DNA from: an uncultured Bacilli bacterium
Lineage (GTDB): Bacteria > Bacillota_I > Bacilli_A > RF39 > UBA660
Assembly (NCBI GenBank): GCA_934162285.1
Contig: CAKPHY010000003.1
Span: 1 to 64,000, forward strand
Length of the DNA stretch: 64,000 nucleotides
Direction: 5' to 3'
The translations under genes were made by a program, and so were the position numbers. The notes under the pieces are model-generated. The model was not told where the DNA came from and ran no database searches. It saw nothing but the letters and a program-made list of their open reading frames with translations. This document shows positions 17,241-27,288 of the stretch, piece by piece. The first letter of the stretch is position 1. Every line of letters starts with the position of its first letter.

Positions 17241-19190
17241 ATGCGTGAAGAATTAGAATATTTAGACTATACAATTGATAAATATAATGAAGTAATTGAT
17301 GATTCTAAGTTAAAACTTAATAACCTAAGAGAATTATATAAACACAATTATGAAGCCATGTTAGAAGAAAAATTTAGATTAGAATCAGAGATTAATTCTA
17401 TTGAAAAAGCTAAATCAAATCCTTATTTTGCTAGAATTGATTTTAAAAGTAAAAATTTTCTTGATAAATGTTATATTGGTAAAAAAGGTGTAACTGATTA
17501 TGATAATAATGTTATTACTGTAGATTGGAGAGCACCTATTTCATCTTTGTATTATGATTCTAATGTTGGTGAGTGTAAATATATAGCTCCTGAAGGAATT
17601 ATAGAAGGAATTTTGTTGTTAAAAAGACAATATACTATTGAAAAAGGAAAATTAATCAATTTTAATGATGTCGACACTGTAAGCAATGATGAACTGCTAA
17701 AACCATATTTAAGTGTTTCGGCTGATAACAGACTTAAAAATATAGTATCAACAATTCAAAGTGAACAAAACCAAATAATAAGAGAAGATATGTATAAAAA
17801 TTTAGTTATCCAAGGAGTAGCAGGATCGGGAAAAACAACAGTTGCACTTCATAGAATAGCCTACCTAGTTTATAATAATCGTGAATTATTTAAATCAAGT
17901 GATTATATGGTAATAGGGCCAAATAAATTTTTTGTTAGTTATATTTCTAATATATTACCGGATTTAGACGTTAATGGGGTAACTCAAAATACTTTAGATG
18001 AACTTTTTTTAACATACATGAAAGAAGACTTCAAGATAAATAATTCCCTTGATATTATAAAGGATACAGATGAAGTATCATATTATAAAGTATCTATGAA
18101 TATGAAAAAAGATATAGATGATTACTTTGAACAATTAGAAATATTACCTAATGAAGACTTTATTGTCGATAAAATAAAAGTATTAGATAAAAACTATATT
18201 AAAACAATTTATGAAGAAATAAATAAGAATATTTTTAAAAATATTAAATCAAGAATAAATAGATTAATCTTATTGTTAGAAAAAGATATAGATGATAATT
18301 TTTCTAATATATCAAAAAAATATATAAATAACGAAATAAGTCATAAAAATATAGAAAACTTTAAAAATAATATTAATAATTACTTAAAAAAATATTTTGT
18401 TATTTTGAATAAAAAACCAAAATCAATATATATGGATATATTAAAAAATAAAGGAATTGATTGTTCTTATTTAAATAAAAACCAAATAAATATCGAAGAT
18501 ATACCAGCATTAATGTATATAAAATATAAATTATCCGGTAGTAATGATTTTGATAATTATAGACATATTGTAATTGATGAGGCCCAAGATTATGGTGAAT
18601 TCACTTTTTATTTATTAAACAAATTATTTAAAAATGCTAGTTTTAGTATTTATGGAGATCTTGCTCAAAGTTTGTATTCTTATAGAAGTATTGATAATTG
18701 GGAATGTTTAGAAAAAATCTTTAATAATTTTCAAATATTAAAACTGAACAAAAGTTATCGTACAACGATAGAGATAATGGAAGAAGCCAATAAAATAAAT
18801 GAATTGTTAAACTTAGATAAAGCAATTCCTGTTATAAGACATGGAAAAGAAGTGTCTTACACCAATAAAGAAATATTAGATTTAATAAATGAAATTAAAA
18901 GTAGATATAAAACAATTGCAATTATAACTAAGACTCAAGAAGAAGCTAATAATTTGTATGGAAAGTTAAAAGAAAAAATTAAAATTAATTTAATTAATTC
19001 TAGTAATTTAAACTATGATAGTGATCTAAATATATTGCCTAGTTATTTATCTAAAGGACTAGAGTTTGATTCTGTAATAATAGTAGGAGAAAATGGTTTT
19101 GATAAAAATAATAAACTAGAAATGAAATTATTGTATGTTTCCATGACTAGAGCTCTTCATGAATTGTATATAAAAAAAGAAATCGTTTAA
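17241..19190 (+). CDS. helD: HelD-type superfamily 1 helicase (RNA polymerase recycling factor)
   Basis: A 649-residue UvrD/Rep-like ATPase. An N-terminal coiled coil (about 1-60) is followed by Walker A GVAGSGKTT (about 192-200), Walker B VIDEAQD (about 444-450), LNKSYRTT (motif IV), SKGLEFDSVII (motif V) and LLYVSMTRA (motif VI). HelD proteins insert the coiled coil into stalled RNA polymerase and release it from nucleic acid. The start is ATG 17241 behind AGGAGAG. An upstream in-frame codon at 17208 lacks a site. The middle is unusually rich in Lys and Asn, and the protein is shorter than the B. subtilis form. Confidence 0.85.
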   Translation: MREELEYLDYTIDKYNEVIDDSKLKLNNLRELYKHNYEAMLEEKFRLESEINSIEKAKSNPYFARIDFKSKNFLDKCYIGKKGVTDYDNNVITVDWRAPISSLYYDSNVGECKYIAPEGIIEGILLLKRQYTIEKGKLINFNDVDTVSNDELLKPYLSVSADNRLKNIVSTIQSEQNQIIREDMYKNLVIQGVAGSGKTTVALHRIAYLVYNNRELFKSSDYMVIGPNKFFVSYISNILPDLDVNGVTQNTLDELFLTYMKEDFKINNSLDIIKDTDEVSYYKVSMNMKKDIDDYFEQLEILPNEDFIVDKIKVLDKNYIKTIYEEINKNIFKNIKSRINRLILLLEKDIDDNFSNISKKYINNEISHKNIENFKNNINNYLKKYFVILNKKPKSIYMDILKNKGIDCSYLNKNQINIEDIPALMYIKYKLSGSNDFDNYRHIVIDEAQDYGEFTFYLLNKLFKNASFSIYGDLAQSLYSYRSIDNWECLEKIFNNFQILKLNKSYRTTIEIMEEANKINELLNLDKAIPVIRHGKEVSYTNKEILDLINEIKSRYKTIAIITKTQEEANNLYGKLKEKIKINLINSSNLNYDSDLNILPSYLSKGLEFDSVIIVGENGFDKNNKLEMKLLYVSMTRALHELYIKKEIV

Positions 19191-19253
19191 TATTAAAGTT
19201 TTACTTGAATATTTTTCTGATTTCTTTTTTATTGTAAATAGTTACAATTTATC

Positions 19254-19316
19254 TTGCATCAAGAACAAATGTTTGATATAATTTTTTTGTTGAAAATTAC
19301 CTTTTTGGGGTATAAT
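19254..19316 (+). promoter_or_regulatory. Promoter region of uvrA (two -10 boxes)
   Basis: P1 is TTGCAT (19254-19259), 17 bases, TATAAT (19277-19282) with an extended TG. A second TATAAT (19311-19316), with weak TTGTTG 18 bases upstream, lies only 18 bases before the ATG. No LexA-type operator was recognised. Confidence 0.65.
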
Positions 19317-19333
19317 ATGTGTGGTGAATTTTT

Positions 19334-22153
19334 ATGGATCAAATTATTGTAAAAGGTGCTAGAGAAAACAATTTAAAAAATATTGATATAACTCTACCAA
19401 AAAATAAATTAATAGTAATGACTGGAGTATCAGGAAGTGGTAAAAGTAGTTTAGCTTTTGATACTATCTATGCTGAAGGTCAAAGAAGATATGTTGAGTC
19501 TTTAAGTAGTTATGCTCGTCAATTTTTAGGTGGTTCTGAAAAACCGGATGTTGATTCTATTGAGGGATTAAGTCCAGCTATAAGTATTGATCAAAAAACT
19601 ACTAGTAAAAATCCTCGAAGTACGGTTGGTACAGTAACCGAAATATATGATTATTTCCGTCTTTTATATGCTAGAATTGGTATTCCATATTGTCCAAAAC
19701 ATCATATTCCAATATCAAGTCAAAGTGTTGAAGAAATGACTAATCAGATTTTAAATTTGGATGAGGGAACAAAAATTAAGATTTTGGCACCAGTAATTTA
19801 TGGTGAAAAGGGTACTCATAAGGATTTAATTGAAGCTTTAAGACATGATGGTTATGTTAGAATTATTGCTGATGATGTCGAATACGATTTAACCGAAGAT
19901 ATTAATTTAGAAAAAAATAAAAAACACAATATTTTAGTTGTGGTAGATCGCTTAATCATTAAGGAAGGTGTTAGATCGCGCTTATATGAAGCAATTGAAC
20001 TAGCATCTAATATTGCTCATGGTAAAGTTGTTGTTTTACCAGTTGGTGGCGAAGAGATTGTTATGAGTGAGAAGTATGCTTGTCCTCATTGTGATTTTTC
20101 TCTTCCAGAATTAGAACCAAGAATGTTTTCGTTTAATGCACCTTATGGAGCTTGTCCTGAATGTAAAGGTCTTGGGTTAAAGCAAAAAATTGATGAATAT
20201 TTAGTAATACCTGATAGAAGTTTGAGTATTTTAGAAGGTGGTATTAAAGCTATTAATTTAGATGATAGTTCTAACATTATTTATACGCAAATTGAAACTG
20301 TTTGTAAGAAATTTGCGATTGATATGCATGCTCCTATTAAAGATATTCCTCGTGAAAAGTTAGATATTTTATTATATGGAACCAATGAATTAATTGACTT
20401 TAAATATGTGAGTAAAAATGGTAATGTTCGTTTTAATAAAGATACTTATGAAGGTATTATTACTAATTTGGAACGTCGTTATATTGAAACAAAAAGTTCT
20501 TGGATTCGTGAATGGATTGAACATTATTTAGTAGAAATGGAATGTCCAAAATGTCATGGATCACGTTTACAAGATGCAGTTTTATCTGTTTTAGTAGGGA
20601 ATAAGAACATTTATGAATTAACATGTATGTCTATAAAAGATATTTATGCTTATTTAAATAAACTTAAACTAACTAAAGAACAAGCAGCTATTTCAAATTT
20701 AATTATTAAAGAAATTAATTCACGTTTAGAGTTCTTAATAAATGTTGGATTAGAGTATTTAACATTAAGTCGTTCGGCAGCAACTTTATCTGGTGGTGAA
20801 GCTCAACGTATTCGTCTTGCTACGCAGATTGGTTCTAAATTAAGTGGTGTTTTATATGTTTTAGATGAACCAAGTATTGGTCTTCATCAAAGAGATAATC
20901 AACGATTAATTAATTCTTTACTTGAAATGCGTGATTTAGGAAATACCTTAATTGTTGTTGAACATGATACTGATACCATGAAAGCTTGTGATTACTTAGT
21001 AGATATTGGTCCTGGAGCGGGAATTCATGGTGGTAATGTTGTTGCTGCTGGTACACCTTTAGAAGTAATGAATTGTAAAGAAAGTATAACTGGAGATTAC
21101 TTAAGTGGACGTAGAAAAATTGAAGTTCCTTTAACTAGAAGAAAAGGGAATGGTAAATTTTTAGAAATTAAAGGTGCTCGTGAAAACAATCTAAAAAATG
21201 TAAATGTTAAATTTCCTTTGGGTAAATTTGTATGTGTAACTGGGGTATCAGGAAGTGGTAAAAGTAGTTTAATAAATGAGATTTTATATAAATCTTTAGC
21301 TGCTAATTTATATCGTTCTAAAGAAAAACCTGGTAAATGTAAAGAAATAAAGGGTTTAGAAAATATTGATAAAGTTGTTAATATTTCTCAAGATCCAATT
21401 GGTCGAACTCCACGTAGTAATCCGGCAACATATACAAGTGTTTTTGATGATATTCGTGATGTTTTTGTTGAAACTAAAGAAGCTAAAATAAGAGCTTATG
21501 ATAAATCAAGATTTTCTTTTAATGTTCGTGGTGGACGTTGTGAAGCTTGCATGGGTGATGGTGTTAAAAAAATAGAAATGCATTTTTTACCAGACGTTTA
21601 TGTTCCTTGTGAAGTTTGCCATGGAACACGTTATAATCATGAAACTTTAGAAATAAAATATAAAGGTAAAAATATATATGATGTTTTAGAGATGCAAGTT
21701 GAAGAAGCTTATAATTTCTTCGAAAATGTTCCAAAAGTAAAAAATAAATTAAAGATGTTAATGGATGTAGGTTTATCATATGTTAAACTTGGTCAAAGTG
21801 CTCCAACCTTATCAGGTGGTGAGGCTGCTCGTGTGAAACTTGCGAAAGAATTGCAAAAGAAACCTACTGGTAAAAGTGTATTTATTCTTGATGAACCATC
21901 AACCGGATTACATTCTGAAGATATTAAAAAATTATTAACGATTTTAAATCGTATTGTTGATAATGGTGATACTGTTATAGTTATTGAACACAATTTAGAC
22001 ATTATAAAAGTTGCTGATTATATTATTGATCTTGGCCCTGAAGGTGGCGATGGTGGTGGTAAAATAATTGCTACTGGAACACCTGAAGAAATAGTAAAAG
22101 TTTCGGAAAGCTATACTGGTCAATTCTTAAAACCTTATTTAGAAGAAAAATAA
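19334..22153 (+). CDS. uvrA: Excinuclease ABC subunit A
   Basis: A 939-residue DNA damage-recognition ATPase of nucleotide excision repair. There are two ABC modules. The first has GVSGSGKSSLAFDTIYAEGQ near residue 31 and signature LSGGEAQRIRLA. The second has GVSGSGKSSL near 637 and signature LSGGEAARVKLA. Zinc sites are CPHC/CPEC and CEAC/CEVC. The length is typical (about 940). uvrB and uvrC are not in the window. Translation starts at ATG 19334 behind GGTGAA. Confidence 0.97.
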   Translation: MDQIIVKGARENNLKNIDITLPKNKLIVMTGVSGSGKSSLAFDTIYAEGQRRYVESLSSYARQFLGGSEKPDVDSIEGLSPAISIDQKTTSKNPRSTVGTVTEIYDYFRLLYARIGIPYCPKHHIPISSQSVEEMTNQILNLDEGTKIKILAPVIYGEKGTHKDLIEALRHDGYVRIIADDVEYDLTEDINLEKNKKHNILVVVDRLIIKEGVRSRLYEAIELASNIAHGKVVVLPVGGEEIVMSEKYACPHCDFSLPELEPRMFSFNAPYGACPECKGLGLKQKIDEYLVIPDRSLSILEGGIKAINLDDSSNIIYTQIETVCKKFAIDMHAPIKDIPREKLDILLYGTNELIDFKYVSKNGNVRFNKDTYEGIITNLERRYIETKSSWIREWIEHYLVEMECPKCHGSRLQDAVLSVLVGNKNIYELTCMSIKDIYAYLNKLKLTKEQAAISNLIIKEINSRLEFLINVGLEYLTLSRSAATLSGGEAQRIRLATQIGSKLSGVLYVLDEPSIGLHQRDNQRLINSLLEMRDLGNTLIVVEHDTDTMKACDYLVDIGPGAGIHGGNVVAAGTPLEVMNCKESITGDYLSGRRKIEVPLTRRKGNGKFLEIKGARENNLKNVNVKFPLGKFVCVTGVSGSGKSSLINEILYKSLAANLYRSKEKPGKCKEIKGLENIDKVVNISQDPIGRTPRSNPATYTSVFDDIRDVFVETKEAKIRAYDKSRFSFNVRGGRCEACMGDGVKKIEMHFLPDVYVPCEVCHGTRYNHETLEIKYKGKNIYDVLEMQVEEAYNFFENVPKVKNKLKMLMDVGLSYVKLGQSAPTLSGGEAARVKLAKELQKKPTGKSVFILDEPSTGLHSEDIKKLLTILNRIVDNGDTVIVIEHNLDIIKVADYIIDLGPEGGDGGGKIIATGTPEEIVKVSESYTGQFLKPYLEEK

Positions 22154-22171
22154 AATTTTCTTCTTTTTTTT
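22141..22171 (+). terminator. Terminator of uvrA
   Basis: AGAAGAAAA (22141-22149) pairs with TTTTCTTCT (22156-22164), followed by a run of T. It overlaps the uvrA stop codon. Confidence 0.85.
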
Positions 22172-22263
22172 AGTATTTGTTTAGTATTAATATAACTAAA
22201 GTAAGAATTACCGACTTAATAGTAGTACATTTTCTATGATTTTTTATAAAGAAAATTGAAATT

Positions 22264-22291
22264 TTGATCTTTTTTCTTATTTTGTTATAAT
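22264..22291 (+). promoter_or_regulatory. Promoter with short leader before the DUF3419-like gene
   Basis: TTGATC (22264-22269), 16 bases, TATAAT (22286-22291). GGTGAT (22298-22303) follows seven bases later and the ATG is at 22307. Confidence 0.65.
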
Positions 22292-22306
22292 AATAATGGT
22301 GATAAC

Positions 22307-23245
22307 ATGGATTACATATTAGAAAGAAAAATGCCGAAGTTAACAAAAAAAGCTATAACTTTAATTGGAAATGATCAATCAAAATTTAATAATGTTGATA
22401 AAAATTCTCCCTTTAATAGCTATTCTGCTTCATATGTTTTTACAACTGAAAATATCAATGCTTACTATGATCGTCTTGATTTAAAAGATAAAAGTATTTT
22501 AACTGTTGTTGGTTCTGGTGATCATATTTTAAATGCTATTTTAAGAGGAGCTAAAAAAATAGATGCTTTTGATATAAGTGGTTATGCTATTTTATTTTAT
22601 TATTTAAAAGAAGCGGCAGTTAAAAGTTTTACTTATGAAGAATTTATTGAATTTTTCTTAAGTAAAAATGCTTTTAATCATAGTGCTTATTTAAAACTTC
22701 GATCTAATCTAAATCAAGAAGTAGTTGATTATTATGATACACTTTTTAATATAAGTCCAACAGGTCTTTTAGAATCTCCGCTTTTTAGAGAAGTTCCTCC
22801 TAGTTTTATTCAAGATCCTTTAAAAAAAGCTAATATTATAGCAGGTGTTTCTTCTTATTTACAACCAGAAAATTATGCTAAATTACAAGAAAAAATCTAT
22901 AATTGTCAAGTAAATTTATTCCTTCGTGATATTAAAGAATTTGGTATTTTTGCTGATAAATATGATTATATTTTCTTTTCTAATATAATAGAATATAGAG
23001 GTTTTGATGAATTAGGTGAATATAAAAAATTAATGGAAGAATACATTAATAAATTAAATATAATGGGGGAAATAAAAATAGGTTATTTATATTTAGCTAA
23101 TCATAGTTTGAATTTAAAAAAATATGTTGATATTTTTAATGGTGATTACACTTATGAGAATGTACCATCGGCATATCAAACGGTCATGACACCTGGATGT
23201 GTAGTTAATGATGATTTAATAATAGGGTATAAGAAAAAGGCTTAA
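22307..23245 (+). CDS. DUF3419-like protein (SAM-binding fold)
   Basis: A 312-residue soluble protein. Residues about 60-90 form a Rossmann-like SAM-binding segment (ILTVVGSGDHILNAILRGAK, then IDAFDIS), as in DUF3419 proteins. That family includes BtaA, the 3-amino-3-carboxypropyl transferase of betaine lipid synthesis. Many bacterial members have no known function and this one is a short stand-alone form. Its neighbours give no pathway hint. The stop codon lies in the loop of a terminator shared with the convergent gene. Confidence 0.65.
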   Translation: MDYILERKMPKLTKKAITLIGNDQSKFNNVDKNSPFNSYSASYVFTTENINAYYDRLDLKDKSILTVVGSGDHILNAILRGAKKIDAFDISGYAILFYYLKEAAVKSFTYEEFIEFFLSKNAFNHSAYLKLRSNLNQEVVDYYDTLFNISPTGLLESPLFREVPPSFIQDPLKKANIIAGVSSYLQPENYAKLQEKIYNCQVNLFLRDIKEFGIFADKYDYIFFSNIIEYRGFDELGEYKKLMEEYINKLNIMGEIKIGYLYLANHSLNLKKYVDIFNGDYTYENVPSAYQTVMTPGCVVNDDLIIGYKKKA

Positions 23246-23258
23246 TTAGCCTTTTTTT
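23234..23258. terminator. Bidirectional terminator between convergent genes
   Basis: AAAAAGGCT (23234-23242) pairs with AGCCTTTTT (23248-23256). On either strand the hairpin is followed by T residues. The loop TAATT contains most of both stop codons (TAA 23243-23245 on plus, TTA 23242-23244 read on minus). Confidence 0.85.
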
Positions 23259-24372
23259 TGGTATAAACATAACTACAAATAAGTGATGTAATGGGAGCAG
23301 TAAGTAAAATTGATGTACTACCAATTAATCCTTCTAAAAGTTCAACAATTACTAATTCTTTATTGAATACTTCACCTAAAGAAGTAGAGTAAGTTAAAAT
23401 AAGCAAAGTAGTTGAAAGTGATTTCCCGATGAAAGCTAAAACTAAGGTATTGGCCATGGTCCCCATAATATCACGTCCAATATTTAAACCACTTTTGAAT
23501 ATTTCTTTAAAAGTTATATCAGGTTTATGTCTTTTTATTTCAAATAAAGATGAAGAAATATCCATACTAACATCCATGACTGCTCCCATGGAACTAATGG
23601 TAATTGCTGCAAAAATAATTCCTCGCAAATCAATCTTAACATCTAACATTTGTAAATATAATTCTTCTTCACAAGTAACACCTGTTAAAAATAAGAATTG
23701 ATCCATAATGATAAATATTAAACCGGCTAAAATAACACCAAATGAACAACCTAAAATTGTTGTTAAAGTTTTTTTACTGATACCGTTAATAAATACTAAA
23801 GTCATTATAATAACATAAATGCAAGTAATAATAGCTGTTAAATAAATATTCATTCCTTTTAAAACAGAAGGAACAAAAAACATAAAAACAGCTAAACAAG
23901 TAAATAATAGAGATATTAAAGTATTAACTCCTTTAATTCCACCTAAAACAATTATTAGTGTAAAAAATATTACAGCTAAAACAATGATTTTATTAATACG
24001 TGCATAATCACCAAAATTGTATTCACCATTTACTTCGTAAATAAAAATTTTGTCATTTTTTTGAACTTCTTTAGATGTTGATGAAAAATTATCAATTGTT
24101 TGAGTAGCCGTGATTTCTTTGCCATCTTTTAATTTAGCTTTAAAAGTTATATTGTAAGTAATTTGTTTTTCACCATCAACTTCAAAACTTTCTTCGCTTT
24201 TATCAAGAACTTCTATGACAGTAGCTTCTTTAGCACTGCCTTCACCATTTAGATTAATAAATTTATTCCGGGTTACTTTGTAACCAGCAAATAAAAGTAC
24301 AATAGAAAGGGTAAAATTTATAACCCAGACAATAACATTTTTTTGTTTAAAAAAATCAATTATTTTTTTCAT
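23242..24372 (-). CDS. YibE/F family membrane protein
   Basis: A 376-residue integral membrane protein and the only clear minus-strand gene in the window. An N-terminal signal-anchor helix (about 13-30) precedes an extracytoplasmic beta-rich part (about 35-125, EATVIEVLDKSEESFEVDG). About seven further membrane helices carry the YibE/F pattern (GSSFGVILAG-like, TISSMGAVMDVSMDISSSL and ITSLICSYVYTKK). The function of the family is not established. Some Lactococcus members are linked to bacteriocin sensitivity. The start follows GGTGG on the minus strand, and the gene is divergent from mutL. Confidence 0.8.
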   Translation of the reverse strand: MKKIIDFFKQKNVIVWVINFTLSIVLLFAGYKVTRNKFINLNGEGSAKEATVIEVLDKSEESFEVDGEKQITYNITFKAKLKDGKEITATQTIDNFSSTSKEVQKNDKIFIYEVNGEYNFGDYARINKIIVLAVIFFTLIIVLGGIKGVNTLISLLFTCLAVFMFFVPSVLKGMNIYLTAIITCIYVIIMTLVFINGISKKTLTTILGCSFGVILAGLIFIIMDQFLFLTGVTCEEELYLQMLDVKIDLRGIIFAAITISSMGAVMDVSMDISSSLFEIKRHKPDITFKEIFKSGLNIGRDIMGTMANTLVLAFIGKSLSTTLLILTYSTSLGEVFNKELVIVELLEGLIGSTSILLTAPITSLICSYVYTKKKAN

Positions 24373-24412
24373 TTAACCACCAATTTAATTTTAACACTTT
24401 TACTTCCTTTTG

Positions 24413-24441
24413 TTTACATTTTTTTAAAATTTCTTTATAAT
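24413..24441 (+). promoter_or_regulatory. Promoter of mutL
   Basis: TTTACA (24413-24418), 17 bases, TATAAT (24436-24441). AGGTGAT (24448-24454) follows at once, so the leader is only about ten bases. Confidence 0.7.
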
Positions 24442-24458
24442 ACCTTTAGGTGATGTTT

Positions 24459-26225
24459 GTGTCTAGAATAAGAGTAATGGATGAGTTACTTGCTAATAAA
24501 ATAGCAGCCGGCGAAGTTGTTGAAAAGTGTGCATCAGTAGTTAAAGAATTAGTTGAAAATAGTATTGATGCTGCTGCTACTGAAATAAAAGTTGATTTAA
24601 AAGAAGCTGGAACTAAAGAAATAAAAGTAACCGATAATGGTATAGGAATGGATCGTACGGACGCGGTTAAGGCTTTTTATCGTCATGCAACTTCTAAAAT
24701 TATTGAAGAAGAAGACTTATATCACATTAATACTTTGGGATTTCGTGGTGAAGCTTTAGCATCTATCGCGAGTGTTAGTAAAGTTGATCTTCGAACTTGT
24801 TCTGATGAAGTTGGAACTCACGTTGTAATAAATGGTGGTAAATTAGAAGTAGAAGAACCAAGTGAAGCCAGAAAAGGAACAATCATTGCTGTTTCTGATC
24901 TTTTTTATAATACTCCTGCACGTTTAAAACATTTAAAAAGTTTAAATTCAGAACTTGCTAATATAACTGATTTTATGAATAAAATTGCTTTATCACATCC
25001 TAGTATAAAATTTATATTAACTAATAATAACAACACTATATTAAATACCAGTGGTGATGGTAATCTTTTAAAAGTAATCGGGAATGTCTATGGGATGAAT
25101 ACTGTTAAATTAATGGAAGAAGTAAAAGGCGAAAATAATGACTATGAAATATATGGTTATATTTCTAAACCTGAATTAACAAGAGGAAATAGAAATGCTA
25201 TTGTTACTATTGTTAATGGTCGTGTTGTAAAAAATCAAGAATTAAATCGTACTATTGATAATGCTTATAGTGCTTATAAACATGAAACTAGATATCCCAT
25301 TGTAACCTTAGAAATTGAACTTGATCCTAGTTTAGTTGATGTAAATATTCATCCGACTAAAATGGATATTAAGTTTAGTAAAATGGAAGAACTATTATCA
25401 TTAGTTTCTAACATTATTAAAGAAAAACTATCTTCTTTAGTATTAATTCCTGAAGTAAGAGAAGAAACACCTTATGAAAAAACGGAAGAAAAAAAGAATT
25501 ATGAAGAAATGGTTTTAACAATAAATCAAATGTTTTCTGATTCAAAAAAAGAAAATTTATTGAATAAAGAAAGCTTAAAAGAAAATATTCCTAAAGAAAC
25601 TGAAAAATCAGTACCAATAAAGGAAGAGAAGAAAGAACTACCTGAACTTTATGTAGTAGGTGTTGTTCATGGAACTTATATTGTTTGTCAAAATGACTTG
25701 GGAATGTATTTGATAGATCAACATGCTGCTAAAGAAAGAATCAATTATGAAAAATTTAGATATGAACTTGGTCATCCAACTAAAAATATGATTGCACCTA
25801 TTTTCCCATATGTTATTGAATTATCTACTAATGAAGCTTTAATTCTGAAAGAAAATATAGAACATTTAAGAGATATTGGCTTTGATGCTTCAGAAATAGG
25901 AATTAATTCAATTGTTATTAAAGCTCATCCAACATGGCTTACTAAAGGTTACGAGGAAGAGCAAACTCGAAGTATTGTTGAATTAATTCTTGAATGTGCT
26001 AAAGATTTTGATATTGCTAAATTCCGTGAAAAAGCGGCAGCAATGTTAAGTTGTAAACATGCTATAAAAGCTAATGAAGCTGTTTCTTTAGAAGAATTAA
26101 CCAATTTAATTAATGATTTGAGAAAGTGCAATAATCCTTATAATTGCCCTCATGGTCGTCCAACAATTATCTTTTATTCTACTTATGAAATTGAAAAACA
26201 GTTTAAAAGAACTGGTTTTAATTAA
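24459..26225 (+). CDS. mutL: DNA mismatch repair protein MutL
   Basis: A 588-residue mismatch repair ATPase and nicking endonuclease. The N-terminal GHKL ATPase has LLANKIAAGEVV, ELVENSIDA, DNGIGM and GFRGEALASI. After an acidic Lys/Glu linker (about 340-390), the C-terminal domain has the endonuclease motif DQHAAKERINYE near residue 420, CKHAIKAN and CPHGRP, which bind the metal. I choose GTG 24459, four bases after AGGTGAT. Upstream ATG 24453 overlaps that site. No mutS is nearby, unlike the common mutS-mutL pair. Confidence 0.94.
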   Translation: MSRIRVMDELLANKIAAGEVVEKCASVVKELVENSIDAAATEIKVDLKEAGTKEIKVTDNGIGMDRTDAVKAFYRHATSKIIEEEDLYHINTLGFRGEALASIASVSKVDLRTCSDEVGTHVVINGGKLEVEEPSEARKGTIIAVSDLFYNTPARLKHLKSLNSELANITDFMNKIALSHPSIKFILTNNNNTILNTSGDGNLLKVIGNVYGMNTVKLMEEVKGENNDYEIYGYISKPELTRGNRNAIVTIVNGRVVKNQELNRTIDNAYSAYKHETRYPIVTLEIELDPSLVDVNIHPTKMDIKFSKMEELLSLVSNIIKEKLSSLVLIPEVREETPYEKTEEKKNYEEMVLTINQMFSDSKKENLLNKESLKENIPKETEKSVPIKEEKKELPELYVVGVVHGTYIVCQNDLGMYLIDQHAAKERINYEKFRYELGHPTKNMIAPIFPYVIELSTNEALILKENIEHLRDIGFDASEIGINSIVIKAHPTWLTKGYEEEQTRSIVELILECAKDFDIAKFREKAAAMLSCKHAIKANEAVSLEELTNLINDLRKCNNPYNCPHGRPTIIFYSTYEIEKQFKRTGFN

Positions 26226-26284
26226 TTGACATGAGTATTTTCATATGTTAGTATAAAAAGCAAACATACTAGGAGGTATTATTT

Positions 26285-27253
26285 ATGGACAGATATTCTT
26301 TTTGTGTTTTAAAAAGGGGAGCTAAAAAATTTACAATATCTAAAAATAAACATAGTTTAGCATTTCTTGATTATTTCGCAATGCAATTTAAGAATAAAAA
26401 GGATTTAATACAATTTCTTAGTGGTAGACCTAACGCTTATGAAGATATTGCTATTTCTTACGTTAGCAATGGTAAAAATAAAATTATTCCTATCTATTTT
26501 GATGCTATTCAACTAGAAGAAATAGTTAAAGAAATGGTTCAAGTTCCTTTTGAAGTAACTGATCATTTCCAATTTTTAGCTTTAGCTTATAAAAAAGTTA
26601 TTAAACCAACTATTATAAATGAGGTTTCGGATTTAAAAGTTGTTTCAAGATTATTAAGTCAAATAAAAAGAGATAATTTGGTTCAAATAGCTTCAACGAG
26701 TGGATATTTACATAAAAGAGCTCAAGATTTTTATGATAACTTTGATTATGATTTGTTCGATCAAGAAATTAAAAAAAGTTATTTATCTATAAGAAAAATA
26801 TACACATTTTTAAGAAACAACGGAATAATTAAAGGTGAATCACGTGAAAAGCCGATGTTTATAAATACTTTGCAAGATTATAATAATAAAACTCTTTCTT
26901 TAGAAGATTATAGTAATAAAGAATATGATATTTTATTAAAAATGCTTCAAGAATTAATTCAAAAAGAAGAACAAAATGAAATTGCCGAATTATTAAAAAA
27001 TAATTCAATTGATATGGTAATTTGCCGTATTCAAGAAGAATTAATAATGTCTTTTAAAAAAATACATGATCAAAAATTAGCTAGAAAAATATTAGAAATA
27101 ATTTCTCTTATTCAGTATCGCGAATATATTTTAAATAAATTGGTTGCTGGTGATTATGATTCGTTTATGAAAGTTTCTGATCAAACAGAAATCGAGAAAA
27201 TTCAACAATTTGTTAAAAAGATTAAAAAAGACAAGACTTTTATTGACAAATAA
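26285..27253 (+). CDS. Hypothetical protein (322 aa)
   Basis: Not recognised. It is a soluble, Lys/Glu-rich, largely helical protein without signal peptide or membrane segment. The N-terminal part (about 1-80) may be a small alpha/beta domain, and the rest (about 100-320) looks entirely helical. The start follows AGGAGG with the usual spacing. A TTGACA (26226-26231) begins right after the mutL stop, but the best -10 (TATAAA 26252) is 20 bases away. It ends in a terminator and is therefore a single-gene unit. Confidence 0.7.
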   Translation: MDRYSFCVLKRGAKKFTISKNKHSLAFLDYFAMQFKNKKDLIQFLSGRPNAYEDIAISYVSNGKNKIIPIYFDAIQLEEIVKEMVQVPFEVTDHFQFLALAYKKVIKPTIINEVSDLKVVSRLLSQIKRDNLVQIASTSGYLHKRAQDFYDNFDYDLFDQEIKKSYLSIRKIYTFLRNNGIIKGESREKPMFINTLQDYNNKTLSLEDYSNKEYDILLKMLQELIQKEEQNEIAELLKNNSIDMVICRIQEELIMSFKKIHDQKLARKILEIISLIQYREYILNKLVAGDYDSFMKVSDQTEIEKIQQFVKKIKKDKTFIDK

Positions 27254-27267
27254 AGTCTTTTTTTTTA
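27233..27267 (+). terminator. Terminator of the 322-aa gene
   Basis: AAGACTTT (27233-27240) pairs with AAAGTCTT (27252-27259), extended by ATT/AAT with one bulge, then a long T run. It overlaps the stop codon. Confidence 0.8.
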
Positions 27268-27288
27268 TTATTAGATCGAGATGATAAT

